DNA from: Actinomyces bowdenii
GTDB lineage: Bacteria > Actinomycetota > Actinomycetes > Actinomycetales > Actinomycetaceae
Assembly (NCBI RefSeq): GCF_017592395.1
Contig: NZ_JAGFOU010000029.1
Coordinates: 1 to 43,384 of the forward strand
DNA length: 43,384 bases
Reading direction: 5' to 3'
Shown: piece after piece, positions 25,296 to 40,739 of the stretch
Numbering within the stretch: position 1 is the stretch's first letter
Layout of the letters: the number at the start of each line of letters is the position of its first letter
Program-made: the position numbers and the translations under genes
Notes under the pieces: generated by a model
Told to the model about the DNA's origin: nothing
What the model saw: only the letters and a program-made list of their open reading frames with translations
The model's database searches: none

Positions 25296-25790
25296 TCAGT
25301 GGCTGGCGAGCCAGGCGGCGGCGCGCTGCTCCTCATCGGCGACCACGCGGTCCACGCGGCTCATGGCCTTGTCCTCGATGGTCTTGCCCACCAGGGGGAC
25401 GGTGACGCTGAGGTCGAGGTCCACGGTGACGACGGTGGTCTCCTGGGCGGGGGCCATGGTGGCGGTGGCGCTGGCGCGCACCGGGGCGCCCTTGACGTCG
25501 ATGTCGTAGGAGCCGGTGCGCGAGCCGTCCGCAGCGGCCTCGCCCCAGGACTCGGCGACGGAGAAGGACACCCCCGAGCGCACCAGCTTGGCCGCGGCGG
25601 CCGGCAGGCGGGAGGCGTCCACATGGCCGGCGATGGTGGCGGCGAAGCCCTGGCCGCGCTGGGCGACGTCGATCGTGGCGTCCTCCAGGCCCACGCGGGC
25701 CGCGCGCTCCTTGTGGTACTCGGGGTCGGCCAGCATGGCGCTGGTGCGGGCGGGATCGGCGGGGTAGGTGATGGTGATGGTCTTCCTCAT
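25296..25790 (-). CDS. DUF2505 (SRPBCC-like) protein
   Basis: The 164-residue protein starts MRKTITITYPADPARTSAML and fits DUF2505, an actinobacterial family with a START/SRPBCC-like ligand-binding fold. Helix-strand alternation is visible, ending in VDLDLSVTVPLVGKTIEDKAM and a helical tail VDRVVADEEQRAAAWL. There is no known enzymatic role. I chose ATG 25790, the usual family start, although the frame is open far upstream. CAGGAT lies 6 bases before the ATG and may be an imperfect -10 box for a leaderless start. It is divergent from the histidine kinase gene. Confidence 0.8.
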   Translation of the reverse strand: MRKTITITYPADPARTSAMLADPEYHKERAARVGLEDATIDVAQRGQGFAATIAGHVDASRLPAAAAKLVRSGVSFSVAESWGEAAADGSRTGSYDIDVKGAPVRASATATMAPAQETTVVTVDLDLSVTVPLVGKTIEDKAMSRVDRVVADEEQRAAAWLASH

Positions 25791-25934
25791 GGCGCGATCC
25801 TGCCATGAGCCGCGCCCCCTCACGAACCGGAGCGTGCGGTGCAAATCCAGACAATTGCCAGGACCTGGGCCGGATGCGCCCGCTGGGTCCAGTGTGCCCC
25901 ATGTGCTCAGTGGGACGGCGGGGCCCGGTGCCGA

Positions 25935-25940
25935 TACCCT
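25935..25940 (+). promoter_or_regulatory. -10 box placing a leaderless start for the histidine kinase
   Basis: TACCCT is followed by 6 bases (GGTCGG) and GTG 25947. The frame stays open upstream to 25839, so this box and the family-like N-terminus decide the start. Confidence 0.55.
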
Positions 25941-25946
25941 GGTCGG

Positions 25947-27419
25947 GTGCCCATCTCGCTGCCGCGCGCCCTGCGCGATTCCACCGACCTGTCGGATACC
26001 GATCTGGACTGGCTCCACCAGCTGATGGCGGACTGGCAGGTGGTCGCGGACCTGTCCACCTCCGACCTGGTGCTGTGGGTCCGGACCGGTGACGGCAGGT
26101 TCGTGGCCGCCGGGCACACCCGGCCCTCGAGCGGCACCACCGTGCACCTGGAGGACGTCATCGGCAGGCGCATGCCGCTCTCGCGCGAGGCCATGGCCAC
26201 CGAGGCGCTCCTCCACGCCCAGATCAGGGAGGCCGTCGAGCCCTACTGGACGGGGACCTCCGCGGTCCACGAGACCTATGTGCCCGTCGTGCGCCAGGGC
26301 CGCGCCCTCGCCGTGGTGACCAAGGAGACCTCCGTGGGCCTCATCCGCGGCGGGCGCATCGTGGAGCGCGAGATGGACGAGCTCGCCGACGCCCTGTGCC
26401 GCATGATCGCCGAGGGCTGCTTCCCGATCTCGGGGGCCGGCACCACGATCCGCCACGGCACTCCCCGCGTGGCCGACGGCTTCCTGCGCCTGGACGCCGA
26501 CGGCAGGGTCCTGTTCGTCAGCCCCAACGGGCGCTCCTGCTTCCACCGCCTGGGCCTGGACGGCGAGCTCGACGGCATCGTGCTGGCAGAGGCCGTCACC
26601 TCGATCATCCCGCCGCGCACGCCCGTGGACGAGGCCCTGGCGGTGGTCCTCATGGGCCGGCAGGCATGGCTGACCGAGGTCGAGGCCAGCGGGGTGTTCC
26701 TCACCGTGCGCTCCATCCCCCTGACCCTGGGGGGAGGGCGGGCAGGGGCGATCCTGCTGGTGCGCGACGTCACCGAGGTGCGCCGCCGTGAGCAGGTCCT
26801 GCTCAACAAGGACGCCACCATCCGCGAGGTCCACCACCGGGTGAAGAACAACCTGCAGACCGTCTCCGCCCTGCTGCGCATGCAGGCCCGCCGCGCCTCC
26901 AATGAGGAGACCCGCCACGCCCTGGCCGAGGCCGAGCGCCGCGTGACCACCATCGCCACCGTCCATGACGCCCTGAGCCACAATGTCGACGAGCGGGTGG
27001 ACTTCGATGAGGTCTTCTCCTCCGTCCTGCGCATGGCGGCCATGGTGGCCACGCCCAATGGGGAGGTGAGCACCCGCCTGGAGGGGTCCTTCGGGGTGGT
27101 CGATGCCGACATCGCCCAGGCCCTGGCCACGGTCCTGGCCGAGCTGGTGACCAACGCCGTCGAGCACGGCATGGAGGGCATGGACGGGCGCGAGGGCCAG
27201 GTGCTGGTGCGGGCCCGGCGCGACGGCGACGCGGTCGAGGTGCATGTGCTGGACAACGGCAGGGGCATCGTCCCGGGCAGCCTCAGGTCGGGGCTGGGCA
27301 CCAGGATCGTCACCACGCTGGTGCGCGGCGAGCTGCGCGGCACCATCGACTGGCAGCCGGGCCCTGATGGTCAGGGCACGGATGTGGTCATCCACGCGCA
27401 TCTGGGCCAGGAGCGCTGA
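25947..27419 (+). CDS. pdtaS: PdtaS-like sensor histidine kinase
   Basis: The 490-residue cytoplasmic kinase has no membrane segment. Residues ~30-160 form a GAF-like sensor, ~175-280 a PAS-like domain (DGFLRLDADGRVLFVSPNG), and then a HisKA_2 dimerisation helix with the phospho-acceptor in REVHHRVKNNLQTVSALLRMQ (His296/297). The HATPase domain carries ELVTNAVEHGM (N box), VHVLDNGRG (G1) and GLGTRIV (G2). In Mycobacterium tuberculosis PdtaS signals to PdtaR, an RNA-binding ANTAR regulator. No such response regulator is in this window. The convergent neighbour is whiB1, as I recall for pdtaS in mycobacteria. Confidence 0.9.
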   Translation: MPISLPRALRDSTDLSDTDLDWLHQLMADWQVVADLSTSDLVLWVRTGDGRFVAAGHTRPSSGTTVHLEDVIGRRMPLSREAMATEALLHAQIREAVEPYWTGTSAVHETYVPVVRQGRALAVVTKETSVGLIRGGRIVEREMDELADALCRMIAEGCFPISGAGTTIRHGTPRVADGFLRLDADGRVLFVSPNGRSCFHRLGLDGELDGIVLAEAVTSIIPPRTPVDEALAVVLMGRQAWLTEVEASGVFLTVRSIPLTLGGGRAGAILLVRDVTEVRRREQVLLNKDATIREVHHRVKNNLQTVSALLRMQARRASNEETRHALAEAERRVTTIATVHDALSHNVDERVDFDEVFSSVLRMAAMVATPNGEVSTRLEGSFGVVDADIAQALATVLAELVTNAVEHGMEGMDGREGQVLVRARRDGDAVEVHVLDNGRGIVPGSLRSGLGTRIVTTLVRGELRGTIDWQPGPDGQGTDVVIHAHLGQER

Positions 27420-27497
27420 GGGAGGGCCCGCTGACTCCAGGAGGCCCGCGCCCGGGGGCTCTCTAGCAGGGCTGAGGGCCAGGGCCCCGGTGCCGGG

Positions 27498-27746
27498 TCA
27501 GGAGGAGCGGCGGGCCCTGGCGGCCCGGCGCTTGAGGGAGCGGCGCTCGTCCTCGCTCATGCCGCCCCACACGCCTGCGTCCTGGCCGTTCTCCAGGGCC
27601 CACTTCAGGCAGGTGTCCACCACCTCGCAGTGGGAGCAGACCTCCTTGGCCTGCGCGATCTGGGCGATGGCCGGACCGGTGTTGCCGACGGGGAAGAAGA
27701 GCTCGGGGTCCACCGTGAGGCATGCTGCCTGACTGCGCCAGTCCAT
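27498..27746 (-). CDS. whiB1: WhiB1-type iron-sulfur transcription factor
   Basis: The 82-residue protein has the four Cys of a [4Fe-4S] WhiB protein at 9, 37, 40 and 46 (AACL, EVCSHCEVVDTC). The turn GVWGGMSEDERRSLKRR follows, with basic residues that contact DNA. Its N-terminus MDWRSQAACLTVDPELFFPVG closely follows WhiB1. In mycobacteria WhiB1 is essential, binds the primary sigma factor and responds to nitric oxide. GGGAG lies about 6 bases before ATG 27746. The 299 bases upstream, to the EssC-like gene end, hold no gene and should contain the whiB1 promoter, though no clear box was recognised. Confidence 0.93.
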   Translation of the reverse strand: MDWRSQAACLTVDPELFFPVGNTGPAIAQIAQAKEVCSHCEVVDTCLKWALENGQDAGVWGGMSEDERRSLKRRAARARRSS

Positions 27747-28045
27747 GAGGGCTCCCTTCAAGGTTCTCCATCGCGGTAGGGGCGCCTGCCTCATGCGCAG
27801 GGGCGGCCCGCCGCGTCTGCGAACTACCTTCACACGCGCGCGGGCGCCGGGCAAGAGTCCGGGGGTGAGACCTGCGCCGTGACCCTGTCGTCATGCTCAC
27901 AGGGCTCTTTCAGAAGGGGATGGCATCCCGATCATCGCATGCCCCGGCGGCCCGGCGCCACCAGGGCGCCGTGCCGCCGCCGGGCCGGGGCCACGCCGTC
28001 GTGGTCCAGCGGGCGGCAGGGCGGATCAGCGCCGGCGGGTGAGGG

Positions 28046-34669
<6,624 letters not shown>

Positions 34670-34716
34670 GTGCCTGTGCCGGTGCGTCGGGGCCCGCCGC
34701 ACCGGCGCACGAGAAA

Positions 34717-34750
34717 GGGGCCGCCCGGGGGCGTTTTCCCGGGCGGCCCC
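34717..34750. terminator. Bidirectional terminator between ligA and the L,D-transpeptidase
   Basis: GGGGCCGCCCGGG (34717-34729) pairs with CCCGGGCGGCCCC (34738-34750) across an 8-base loop. On the minus strand the stem is followed by TTTCTCG, a weak U tract. It sits between converging stops. Confidence 0.75.
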
Positions 34751-34788
34751 TGAGAGCGGGTGAGGCTCGTGGGCTATCAGTGGCGCTG

Positions 34789-36840
34789 TCAGTGGCTGAC
34801 GACGGTGGTGCCGATCTCGACCCAGTTGTAGATCCACTGGGCGTCGGAGGAGGGCATGTTGACGCAGCCGTGGGAGGCGGAGTAGCCGAAGTCGGAGCGC
34901 CAGGGGGCGCCGTGGAAGGCGTAGCCGGAGTAGAAGTAGGTCACCCACGGCACGTCCTCGGTGCGGTACCGGGTGCCGTCGACATTGTCCCCCTCCATGG
35001 TCTGGGAGGGGTACTGCAGGTAGACCTGGTAGGTGCCGGTGACGGTGGGCGTCTCCTTGGCGCCGTCGACCATGGTGACCGGGCCGTAGACCACGGTGGC
35101 GCCCTCGTAGGCGGTCACCGTGTAGTTGGCCAGGTTGACATCGATCCACTTCTCACCGGGCGCCGCCTGGTAGACGAGCTTCTCCGCGCCGTCGGCGATG
35201 GTGCGCTCATCCCAGGTGGCCTCGACCACCGTGGTCTCGAAGGAGCCGGTGTAGGCCCTGCCCTGGCCCAGGCTGGTGACGATATCGGTGGCGACCGTCT
35301 CGGCATTGTCGACGGTGCGCCCGTCCTCGGCCTCCAGCGGGGTGGCCACCACAGTGCCCTTGGTGGTGACATTGCGCTTGCCGTTGACCGGCTCGGCATT
35401 GGCCTCCTGGGCCTGGGCGGTCACCCACTGGCTGACCCTGCCCGCGTCCACCGACAGGGCGGGGGCGGCGTCCACCGAGGTGGTCAGCGTGATCCAGGAG
35501 GCCTTCTCCGCGGCATCCGCCGTGTAACTGGCCTCCTCCTGGTCCGAGGAGGCCGGCACGGTGATGGTCACCTCCTGGGCCACCCAGCTGTTGGCCTGGT
35601 CGGCCACCTTCTGGGCGTCGGCCTGGGAGACCGCGGGCTCGGAGGTGCCGAAGGAGACCTTTACCGAGGCGGGGGACAGGGAGCCCGCCGCCTCCTTGGC
35701 CGCCGCGGCCATGGCGCCGGAGTCCAGGGAAGTGCCCGAGGAGGAGGATGTGGCGGAGAAGGTCTGGCCGTCCTCGCCCAGGACGACGGTGGCGTTGATA
35801 GCCTTGGCCCGGTCGGAGGGGATGAGGGAGACGGCGTAGTCGGCGGCGGCCTGCTCATTGGTGGACAGCACCACGGGCACGCTCTGCTCGCCCAGGAGCG
35901 CCTCGAAGCGGCTGACGACGCTCTCGCCGCGGGCCATCACCGCATCGGCGGTGGCCTGCGCGTCCACAGTCGTGCCCAGGTCGGCCAGGGAGGCCGTGGC
36001 CTGCACATCGCCGGAGATGGACACGGTGGCGCCCTGCGCCCGGTCCTCGATGAGCTCGACGATCTCCTCACGGCTCCTGCCGGCCACATCCGTGCCGGCC
36101 ACGCTGGTGCCGGGGACGGCACGGTCCTCGTAGTGGGAGGCGTAGGCGTAGCCGCCCGCCCCCATGCCGGCCAGGAGCAGGAAGGAGGCCGCCGCCGCCC
36201 AGAGGGGCCATCGGCGACGGCGCGGCCCGGCGTCGTAGAGAGGCCCGTCATCGCCCTCCGGCGGTCCGCTGCCCTGCGGGGGGCCGCCGGGCAGGGCGCC
36301 CGCAGTGGCCTCCTCGGCCCCTTCGTTGGCCCCATCGTCGGCCTCATCGGCGCCCGCCTCATCCATGACCTCCTGGAGGGGGCCGTCCAGGATGCGGGAG
36401 CGGGGCGCGGCCGTGGGCGCCCGGCCCTGCGGCGCGGGCTCGACGACGCTCGGAACGGCCCTCGTGGCGGGCTCGCCCTCAGCGGCGTCATCAGCGGTGC
36501 CCTCGGGCTCCGCGGAGTCCGAGGCGTGCAGGGGCGGCTCCTGCGGGGTGGCCGCTGACATGCTCGTGGCTCCGGCTGCGAGGCGGACGGGAGTGGCCAG
36601 GTCGGCGGCCTGCCCGGGCTCGGGGCCCGGGTCCGGGGCTGCGGGGCCGGTGGGGCTCTGCGCCGGGTCCGTGGAGGAGCCCTGAGGGCCTTGAGTGCCG
36701 GGGGCGGGGCGGCGCAGGCCAGTGGATTGCCCGTAGGGCGTGCTCAGCACGGCCGTGCGCCGGGGGGCCTGGTGCTCCGGCTGCTCCGGCGCGGCATCGG
36801 CGCGCGTGGAGCCGTCTGCCGGGAACTCATCGCTGCTCAT
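34789..36840 (-). CDS. L,D-transpeptidase (YkuD) with long cytoplasmic region
   Basis: The 683-residue protein has a Pro/Ala/Glu-rich, probably disordered cytoplasmic part (1-208) and one membrane helix (about 211-234, WPLWAAAASFLLLAGMGAGG). An extracellular part follows with repeated alpha/beta units resembling the peptidoglycan-binding domain found before YkuD domains (VAGRSREEIVELI..., LGEDGQTFSATSSS...). The C-terminal YkuD catalytic domain has HGAPW (His643) and SHGCVNMP (His657, catalytic Cys659). Such enzymes make 3-3 cross-links in peptidoglycan or attach proteins to it. I chose ATG 36840 because AGGA lies 9 bases upstream. The frame is open to 36996. The next gene upstream is gatC, divergent. 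Confidence 0.9.
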   Translation of the reverse strand: MSSDEFPADGSTRADAAPEQPEHQAPRRTAVLSTPYGQSTGLRRPAPGTQGPQGSSTDPAQSPTGPAAPDPGPEPGQAADLATPVRLAAGATSMSAATPQEPPLHASDSAEPEGTADDAAEGEPATRAVPSVVEPAPQGRAPTAAPRSRILDGPLQEVMDEAGADEADDGANEGAEEATAGALPGGPPQGSGPPEGDDGPLYDAGPRRRRWPLWAAAASFLLLAGMGAGGYAYASHYEDRAVPGTSVAGTDVAGRSREEIVELIEDRAQGATVSISGDVQATASLADLGTTVDAQATADAVMARGESVVSRFEALLGEQSVPVVLSTNEQAAADYAVSLIPSDRAKAINATVVLGEDGQTFSATSSSSGTSLDSGAMAAAAKEAAGSLSPASVKVSFGTSEPAVSQADAQKVADQANSWVAQEVTITVPASSDQEEASYTADAAEKASWITLTTSVDAAPALSVDAGRVSQWVTAQAQEANAEPVNGKRNVTTKGTVVATPLEAEDGRTVDNAETVATDIVTSLGQGRAYTGSFETTVVEATWDERTIADGAEKLVYQAAPGEKWIDVNLANYTVTAYEGATVVYGPVTMVDGAKETPTVTGTYQVYLQYPSQTMEGDNVDGTRYRTEDVPWVTYFYSGYAFHGAPWRSDFGYSASHGCVNMPSSDAQWIYNWVEIGTTVVSH

Positions 36841-37001
36841 GTCATCCGTCCTCTGCCTCATGTGCCTCATTGTCGTCCTGTGGGGCCGGGCCCCTCGAGG
36901 CCCGACCGGCAAGGCGCCTGCATCTGCTCGATACTGCTCGCGCGGGCGCATCCGCGTACTGCTCTCCCCGAGCGGGCCCGAGGTGAGGACCTCCACGGCC
37001 C

Positions 37002-37139
37002 ATGACAGCCGTCACGCGGGACGATGTCAAGCATCTCAGCGCCCTGGCGGGCTGTGAGATGCGCTCGGCGAGGAGCAGCGCGATAGCGGCTCGGATCCAG
37101 GGGCGCCGGCACGGGTGCGGAGCCGGTGCTCCTGCATGA
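37002..37139 (+). pseudogene. Possible decayed copy of the gatC 5' end
   Basis: A 45-codon frame begins MTAVTRDDVKHLSALAGCEM, while gatC 213 bases downstream begins [20 protein letters not shown]. Over the first 16 codons 7 residues are identical, most others are conservative, and 33 of 48 bases match. After that the frame is unlike GatC (RSARSSAIAARIQGRRHG) and ends at TGA 37137. There is no good ribosome binding site. It may be a partial duplication that has decayed, or chance similarity in GC-rich sequence. Confidence 0.3.
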
Positions 37140-37201
37140 TGCGCCGCCGGGGCCCGGGGCCGGCATGGGGAGTCGTCTCCAACCCACCGGGGCCGGTGAT
37201 C

Positions 37202-37207
37202 TACACT
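37202..37207 (+). promoter_or_regulatory. -10 box placing a leaderless start for gatC
   Basis: TACACT is followed by 7 bases and ATG 37215. No Shine-Dalgarno lies in the gap. This would drive gatCAB. Confidence 0.55.
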
Positions 37208-37214
37208 CGCGCCC

Positions 37215-37517
37215 ATGTCAGCCATCTCCAAGGACGAGGTCGCCCGTGTCGCGGCCCTGGCGCGCGTGGCGCTGAGCCCGCAGGAGGTGACGCGCCTGGC
37301 CGGGGAGCTGGACGCCGTCGCCTCCTCCTTCGCCCGCGTCTCCAGCGTGGTCACGCCCGATCTGCCCGCCACCTCCCACCCCGTGCCCCTGACCAATGTC
37401 CTGCGAGAGGACGTCGTCGGCCCCACCCTGGATGTCGATGAGCTGCTCGCGGGCGCCCCGGCGGCGGAGGACTCCATGTTCCTCGTGCCCCGGATCCTGG
37501 GGGAGGGCGATGCCTGA
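37215..37517 (+). CDS. gatC: Asp/Glu-tRNA amidotransferase subunit C
   Basis: The 100-residue protein wraps around and stabilises GatA-GatB in the complex that converts Asp-tRNA(Asn) and/or Glu-tRNA(Gln) to the amide form. Its helical N-terminus ([32 protein letters not shown]) and the C-terminal [21 protein letters not shown] are typical, and the length is normal. Its stop overlaps the gatA start by one base (TGATG). The start is probably leaderless. Confidence 0.94.
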   Translation: MSAISKDEVARVAALARVALSPQEVTRLAGELDAVASSFARVSSVVTPDLPATSHPVPLTNVLREDVVGPTLDVDELLAGAPAAEDSMFLVPRILGEGDA

Positions 37518-39052
37518 TGACCGGCTCCGCACGCATGAAGGGCCTCATCCGGGGCACCGCTGCGCAGCAGGCCGCCGCCCTGGCGGCCGGCGAGGTCTCC
37601 TCCCGGGAGCTGACCGCCGCCCACCTGGAGCGTATCGAGGCGGTGGACGGCGCCGTGGGCGCCTTCCTGGATGTCGATGCCGACAGGGCCCTGGAGGCCG
37701 CCGACGCGGCTGATGCCGCCCGCCGCTCGGGCGCAGCGGTGGGGGAGCTCACGGGCGTGCCCGTGGCCGTCAAGGACCTCATCTGCACCCGGGGCCAGGC
37801 CACCACGGCGGCCTCCCGCATCCTCGAGGGCTGGGTGCCGCCCTATGACGCCACCCTGGTGCGCAACCTCAGGGCCGTGGGCCTGCCGATCCTGGGCAAG
37901 ACCAATCTCGACGAGTTCGCCATGGGCGGCTCCACCGAGCACTCCGCCTTCAAGCGCACCGCCAACCCCTGGGATCTCGAGCGCATCCCCGGAGGATCCT
38001 CGGGCGGCTCGGCCGCGGCCGTGGGCGCCTTCGAGGCCCCGGTGGCCGTGGGCACCGACACCGGGGGGTCGATCCGCCAGCCCGCGGCCGTCACCGGCAC
38101 GGTGGGGGTCAAGCCCACCTACGGCACGGTCTCGCGCTACGGCGTCATCGCCATGGCCTCCTCCCTGGACACACCCGGCCCCATGGCGCGCACGGTGCTC
38201 GACACCGCCCTGCTGCACGACGTCATCGCCTCCTACGACCCGCTGGACTCGACCTCGCTGGACGATGCCCCGCGGGGCATGGCCGCGGTGGTGCGCGCCG
38301 CCCAGGAGGGGCGGGACCTGAGCGGCCTGCGCGTGGGTGTCATCTCCGAGCTCGACGGCGGCCAGGGCTACCACGACGGCGTCGTGGACTCCTTCCACGC
38401 GGCGGTCGAGCTGCTCCAGGGGGCCGGGGCCCGGGTGGACGCGGTCTCGCTGCCCCACCTGGAGTACGCCCTGGACGCCTACTACCTCATCATGCCCGCC
38501 GAGGCCTCCTCCAACCTGGCCCGCTACGACGGCATGCGCTACGGGCTGCGCGTGGAGCCTGACAGCGGCCCGGTCACCGCCGAGACGGTGATGGCGGCCA
38601 CCCGCGGCGCCGGCTTCGGGGACGAGGTCAAGCGCCGCATCATCCTGGGCACCCACGTGCTCTCAGCGGGCTTCTACGACGCCTACTACGCCAGTGCCCA
38701 GAAGGTGCGCACGCTCATCCAGCGCGACTTCGCCGCCGCCTGGGAGCGCTTCGACGTCCTGGTCTCGCCCACGGCACCGGTGACGGCCTACCGCTTCGGG
38801 GAGAAGGACGACCCCCTGGCGATGTACAAGCTGGACGTCACCACGATCCCGGCGAACCTGGCGGGCGTGCCCGCCATGAGCCTGCCCTCGGGCCTGAGCG
38901 GTGACGGCCTGCCCGTCGGGTTCCAGATCCTGGCCCCCCAGCGGGCCGACGATCGCCTGTACCGCGTGGGCGCCGTCCTGGAGGCGGCCCTGGAGGAGCA
39001 GTGGGGGGCGCCGCTGCTCGCCCGCGCCGGAGAGCTGGAGGAGGAGCGATGA
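37517..39052 (+). CDS. gatA: Asp/Glu-tRNA amidotransferase subunit A
   Basis: The 511-residue amidase releases ammonia from glutamine. The Ser-cisSer-Lys triad lies in PVAVKDLI (Lys near 83), [12 protein letters not shown] (Ser near 158) and [12 protein letters not shown] (Ser near 182). The [11 protein letters not shown] segment and the C-terminal [13 protein letters not shown] and [10 protein letters not shown] are also typical of GatA. It is translationally linked to gatC and gatB. The first six residues (MTGSAR) precede a possible internal start at MKGLIRG. Confidence 0.96.
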   Translation: MTGSARMKGLIRGTAAQQAAALAAGEVSSRELTAAHLERIEAVDGAVGAFLDVDADRALEAADAADAARRSGAAVGELTGVPVAVKDLICTRGQATTAASRILEGWVPPYDATLVRNLRAVGLPILGKTNLDEFAMGGSTEHSAFKRTANPWDLERIPGGSSGGSAAAVGAFEAPVAVGTDTGGSIRQPAAVTGTVGVKPTYGTVSRYGVIAMASSLDTPGPMARTVLDTALLHDVIASYDPLDSTSLDDAPRGMAAVVRAAQEGRDLSGLRVGVISELDGGQGYHDGVVDSFHAAVELLQGAGARVDAVSLPHLEYALDAYYLIMPAEASSNLARYDGMRYGLRVEPDSGPVTAETVMAATRGAGFGDEVKRRIILGTHVLSAGFYDAYYASAQKVRTLIQRDFAAAWERFDVLVSPTAPVTAYRFGEKDDPLAMYKLDVTTIPANLAGVPAMSLPSGLSGDGLPVGFQILAPQRADDRLYRVGAVLEAALEEQWGAPLLARAGELEEER

Positions 39053-40545
39053 GCGAGAAGCTGATGGACTTCGAGGAGGCCGTGCGCCGCTACGACCCGG
39101 TGCTGGGCCTGGAGGTGCACGTCGAGCTGGGCACGGCCACCAAGATGTTCGACGCCGCCCCCAATGCCTTCGGCGCCCGGCCCAACACGCTGGTGACCCC
39201 CACCTCCGTGGGGCTCCCCGGCGCCCTGCCCCAGGTCAATGCCCAGGGGGTGGAGTACGCCATCCGCATCGGGCTGGCCCTGGGATGCCGGATCGCCTCC
39301 TCGTGCCGCTTCGCCCGGAAGAACTACTTCTACCCGGACCTGTCCAAGGACTTCCAGACCTCCCAGTCCGACGAGCCCATCGCCTATGACGGCGCCCTGG
39401 AGATCGAGCTGGAGGACGGCTCCCGGTTCACCATCCCCATCGAGCGGGCGCATATGGAGGAGGACGCGGGCAAGAACACCCACATCGGCGGCCATGACGG
39501 TCGGATCGAGGGCGCCCAGTACTCCCTGGTGGACTACAACCGCGCCGGCGTCCCCCTGGTGGAGATCGTCACCCGGCCCATCGAGGGCGCCGGTGAGCGC
39601 GCCCCGCAGGTGGCCGCCGCCTATGTGCGCACCCTGCGCGACATCTTCCGCGCCCTGGGCGTGTCCGAGGCGCGCATGGAGCGGGGCAATGTGCGCGCCG
39701 ACGTCAATGTCTCCCTGCGCGAGTCGCCCGACGCCCCGCTGGGGACGCGCACCGAGACCAAGAACGTCAACACCTTCCGCGGGATCGAGCAGGTGGTCCG
39801 CTACGAGATCTCCCGCCAGGCGGCGATCCTCGCCGACGGCGGGGAGGTGCTCCAGGAGACCCGCCACGGCCAGGCCGACGGCACCACCCGCGCCGGGCGG
39901 GTGAAGTCCGACGCCGATGACTACCGCTACTTCCCCGAGCCCGACCTGGTCCCGGTGGCGCCCTCGCCCCAGTGGGTCGAGCAGATCCGCGAGTCCCTGC
40001 CGGAGATGCCCGCCGCCAAGCGCCGTCGCCTCGCGCAGGAGTGGTCGCTGAGCGACACCGAGATGCGCGACGTGGTCAATGCCGGCGCCCTGGAGCTCAT
40101 CGAGGCCACGGTGGAGGCGGGGACCACGGGCCAGGCCGCCCGCAAGTGGTGGATGGGGGAGCTGGCCCGCGCGGCCAAGGACCAGGAGATCGCGCTGGAG
40201 GACCTGCCGGTCACCCCGGCCCAGATCGCCGGCCTCCAGGCCCTGGTGGACAGCGGCCGGCTCACCGATTCCCTGGCCCGGCAGGTCCTCGAGGGCGTGC
40301 TGGCGGGCCAGGGCGATCCCGAGGAGGTCGCCTCGGCCCGGGGCCTGGAGGTCGTCTCCGACGACGGCGCCCTGCTGGCGGCCGTCGATGAGGCGCTGGC
40401 CGCCAACCCGGATGTGGCCGACAAGATCCGCGGCGGCAAGGTCCAGGCCGCGGGCGCGATCGTGGGCGCCGTCATGAAGGCCACCAAGGGCCGGGCCGAC
40501 GCCAGGCGCGTGCGCGAGCTCGTCATGGAGCGCGTCCAGGGCTGA
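39049..40545 (+). CDS. gatB: Asp/Glu-tRNA amidotransferase subunit B
   Basis: The 498-residue subunit activates the misacylated tRNA with ATP and binds it. Diagnostic segments are [20 protein letters not shown] near the N-terminus, [24 protein letters not shown], the catalytic-site region [43 protein letters not shown] and [16 protein letters not shown]. The C-terminal YqeY-like tail ([25 protein letters not shown]) binds tRNA. ATG 39049 lies in the gatA stop (ATGA), with GGAGGAG just upstream. Confidence 0.96.
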   Translation: MSEKLMDFEEAVRRYDPVLGLEVHVELGTATKMFDAAPNAFGARPNTLVTPTSVGLPGALPQVNAQGVEYAIRIGLALGCRIASSCRFARKNYFYPDLSKDFQTSQSDEPIAYDGALEIELEDGSRFTIPIERAHMEEDAGKNTHIGGHDGRIEGAQYSLVDYNRAGVPLVEIVTRPIEGAGERAPQVAAAYVRTLRDIFRALGVSEARMERGNVRADVNVSLRESPDAPLGTRTETKNVNTFRGIEQVVRYEISRQAAILADGGEVLQETRHGQADGTTRAGRVKSDADDYRYFPEPDLVPVAPSPQWVEQIRESLPEMPAAKRRRLAQEWSLSDTEMRDVVNAGALELIEATVEAGTTGQAARKWWMGELARAAKDQEIALEDLPVTPAQIAGLQALVDSGRLTDSLARQVLEGVLAGQGDPEEVASARGLEVVSDDGALLAAVDEALAANPDVADKIRGGKVQAAGAIVGAVMKATKGRADARRVRELVMERVQG

Positions 40546-40561
40546 GCACCGGGCCATCACC

Positions 40562-40600
40562 GCAGGGGCGGGCGCCGAGGGCATCGGCGCCCGCCCCTGC
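40562..40600 (+). terminator. Terminator hairpin after gatCAB
   Basis: A perfect 17-bp stem pairs 40562-40578 with 40584-40600 around the loop GGGCA, 17 bases after the gatB stop. There is no U tract. Confidence 0.75.
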
Positions 40601-40739
40601 GAGTGAAGTCTCACGGACGCGTCTCGCATGCCGGAAGCCGTGGGACGATCGCCCTCACCTGGGCCAGGGCCCCGGGATAGGCTCGCAGCAGGTCCGCGAT
40701 GTGCGCGATCTGCCCCAGAACCCTCGGAGGAAGTGACCC

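Larger units (their letters stand above)
36841..37214. other. Divergent intergenic region with a gatC-like fragment
   Basis: This 374-base region separates the L,D-transpeptidase and gatC. It holds a hairpin (GCATCTCA 37031-37038 with TGAGATGC 37055-37062, and an inner GCCC/GGGC stem), the small frame described next, and the gatC -10 box. No RNA gene was recognised. Confidence 0.5.

Noticed and set aside
27870..27901. CRP-like site upstream of whiB1 (GTGA ... TCACA)
   Set aside because: The half-sites are too far apart for the TGTGA-N6-TCACA arrangement, so no operator was called.
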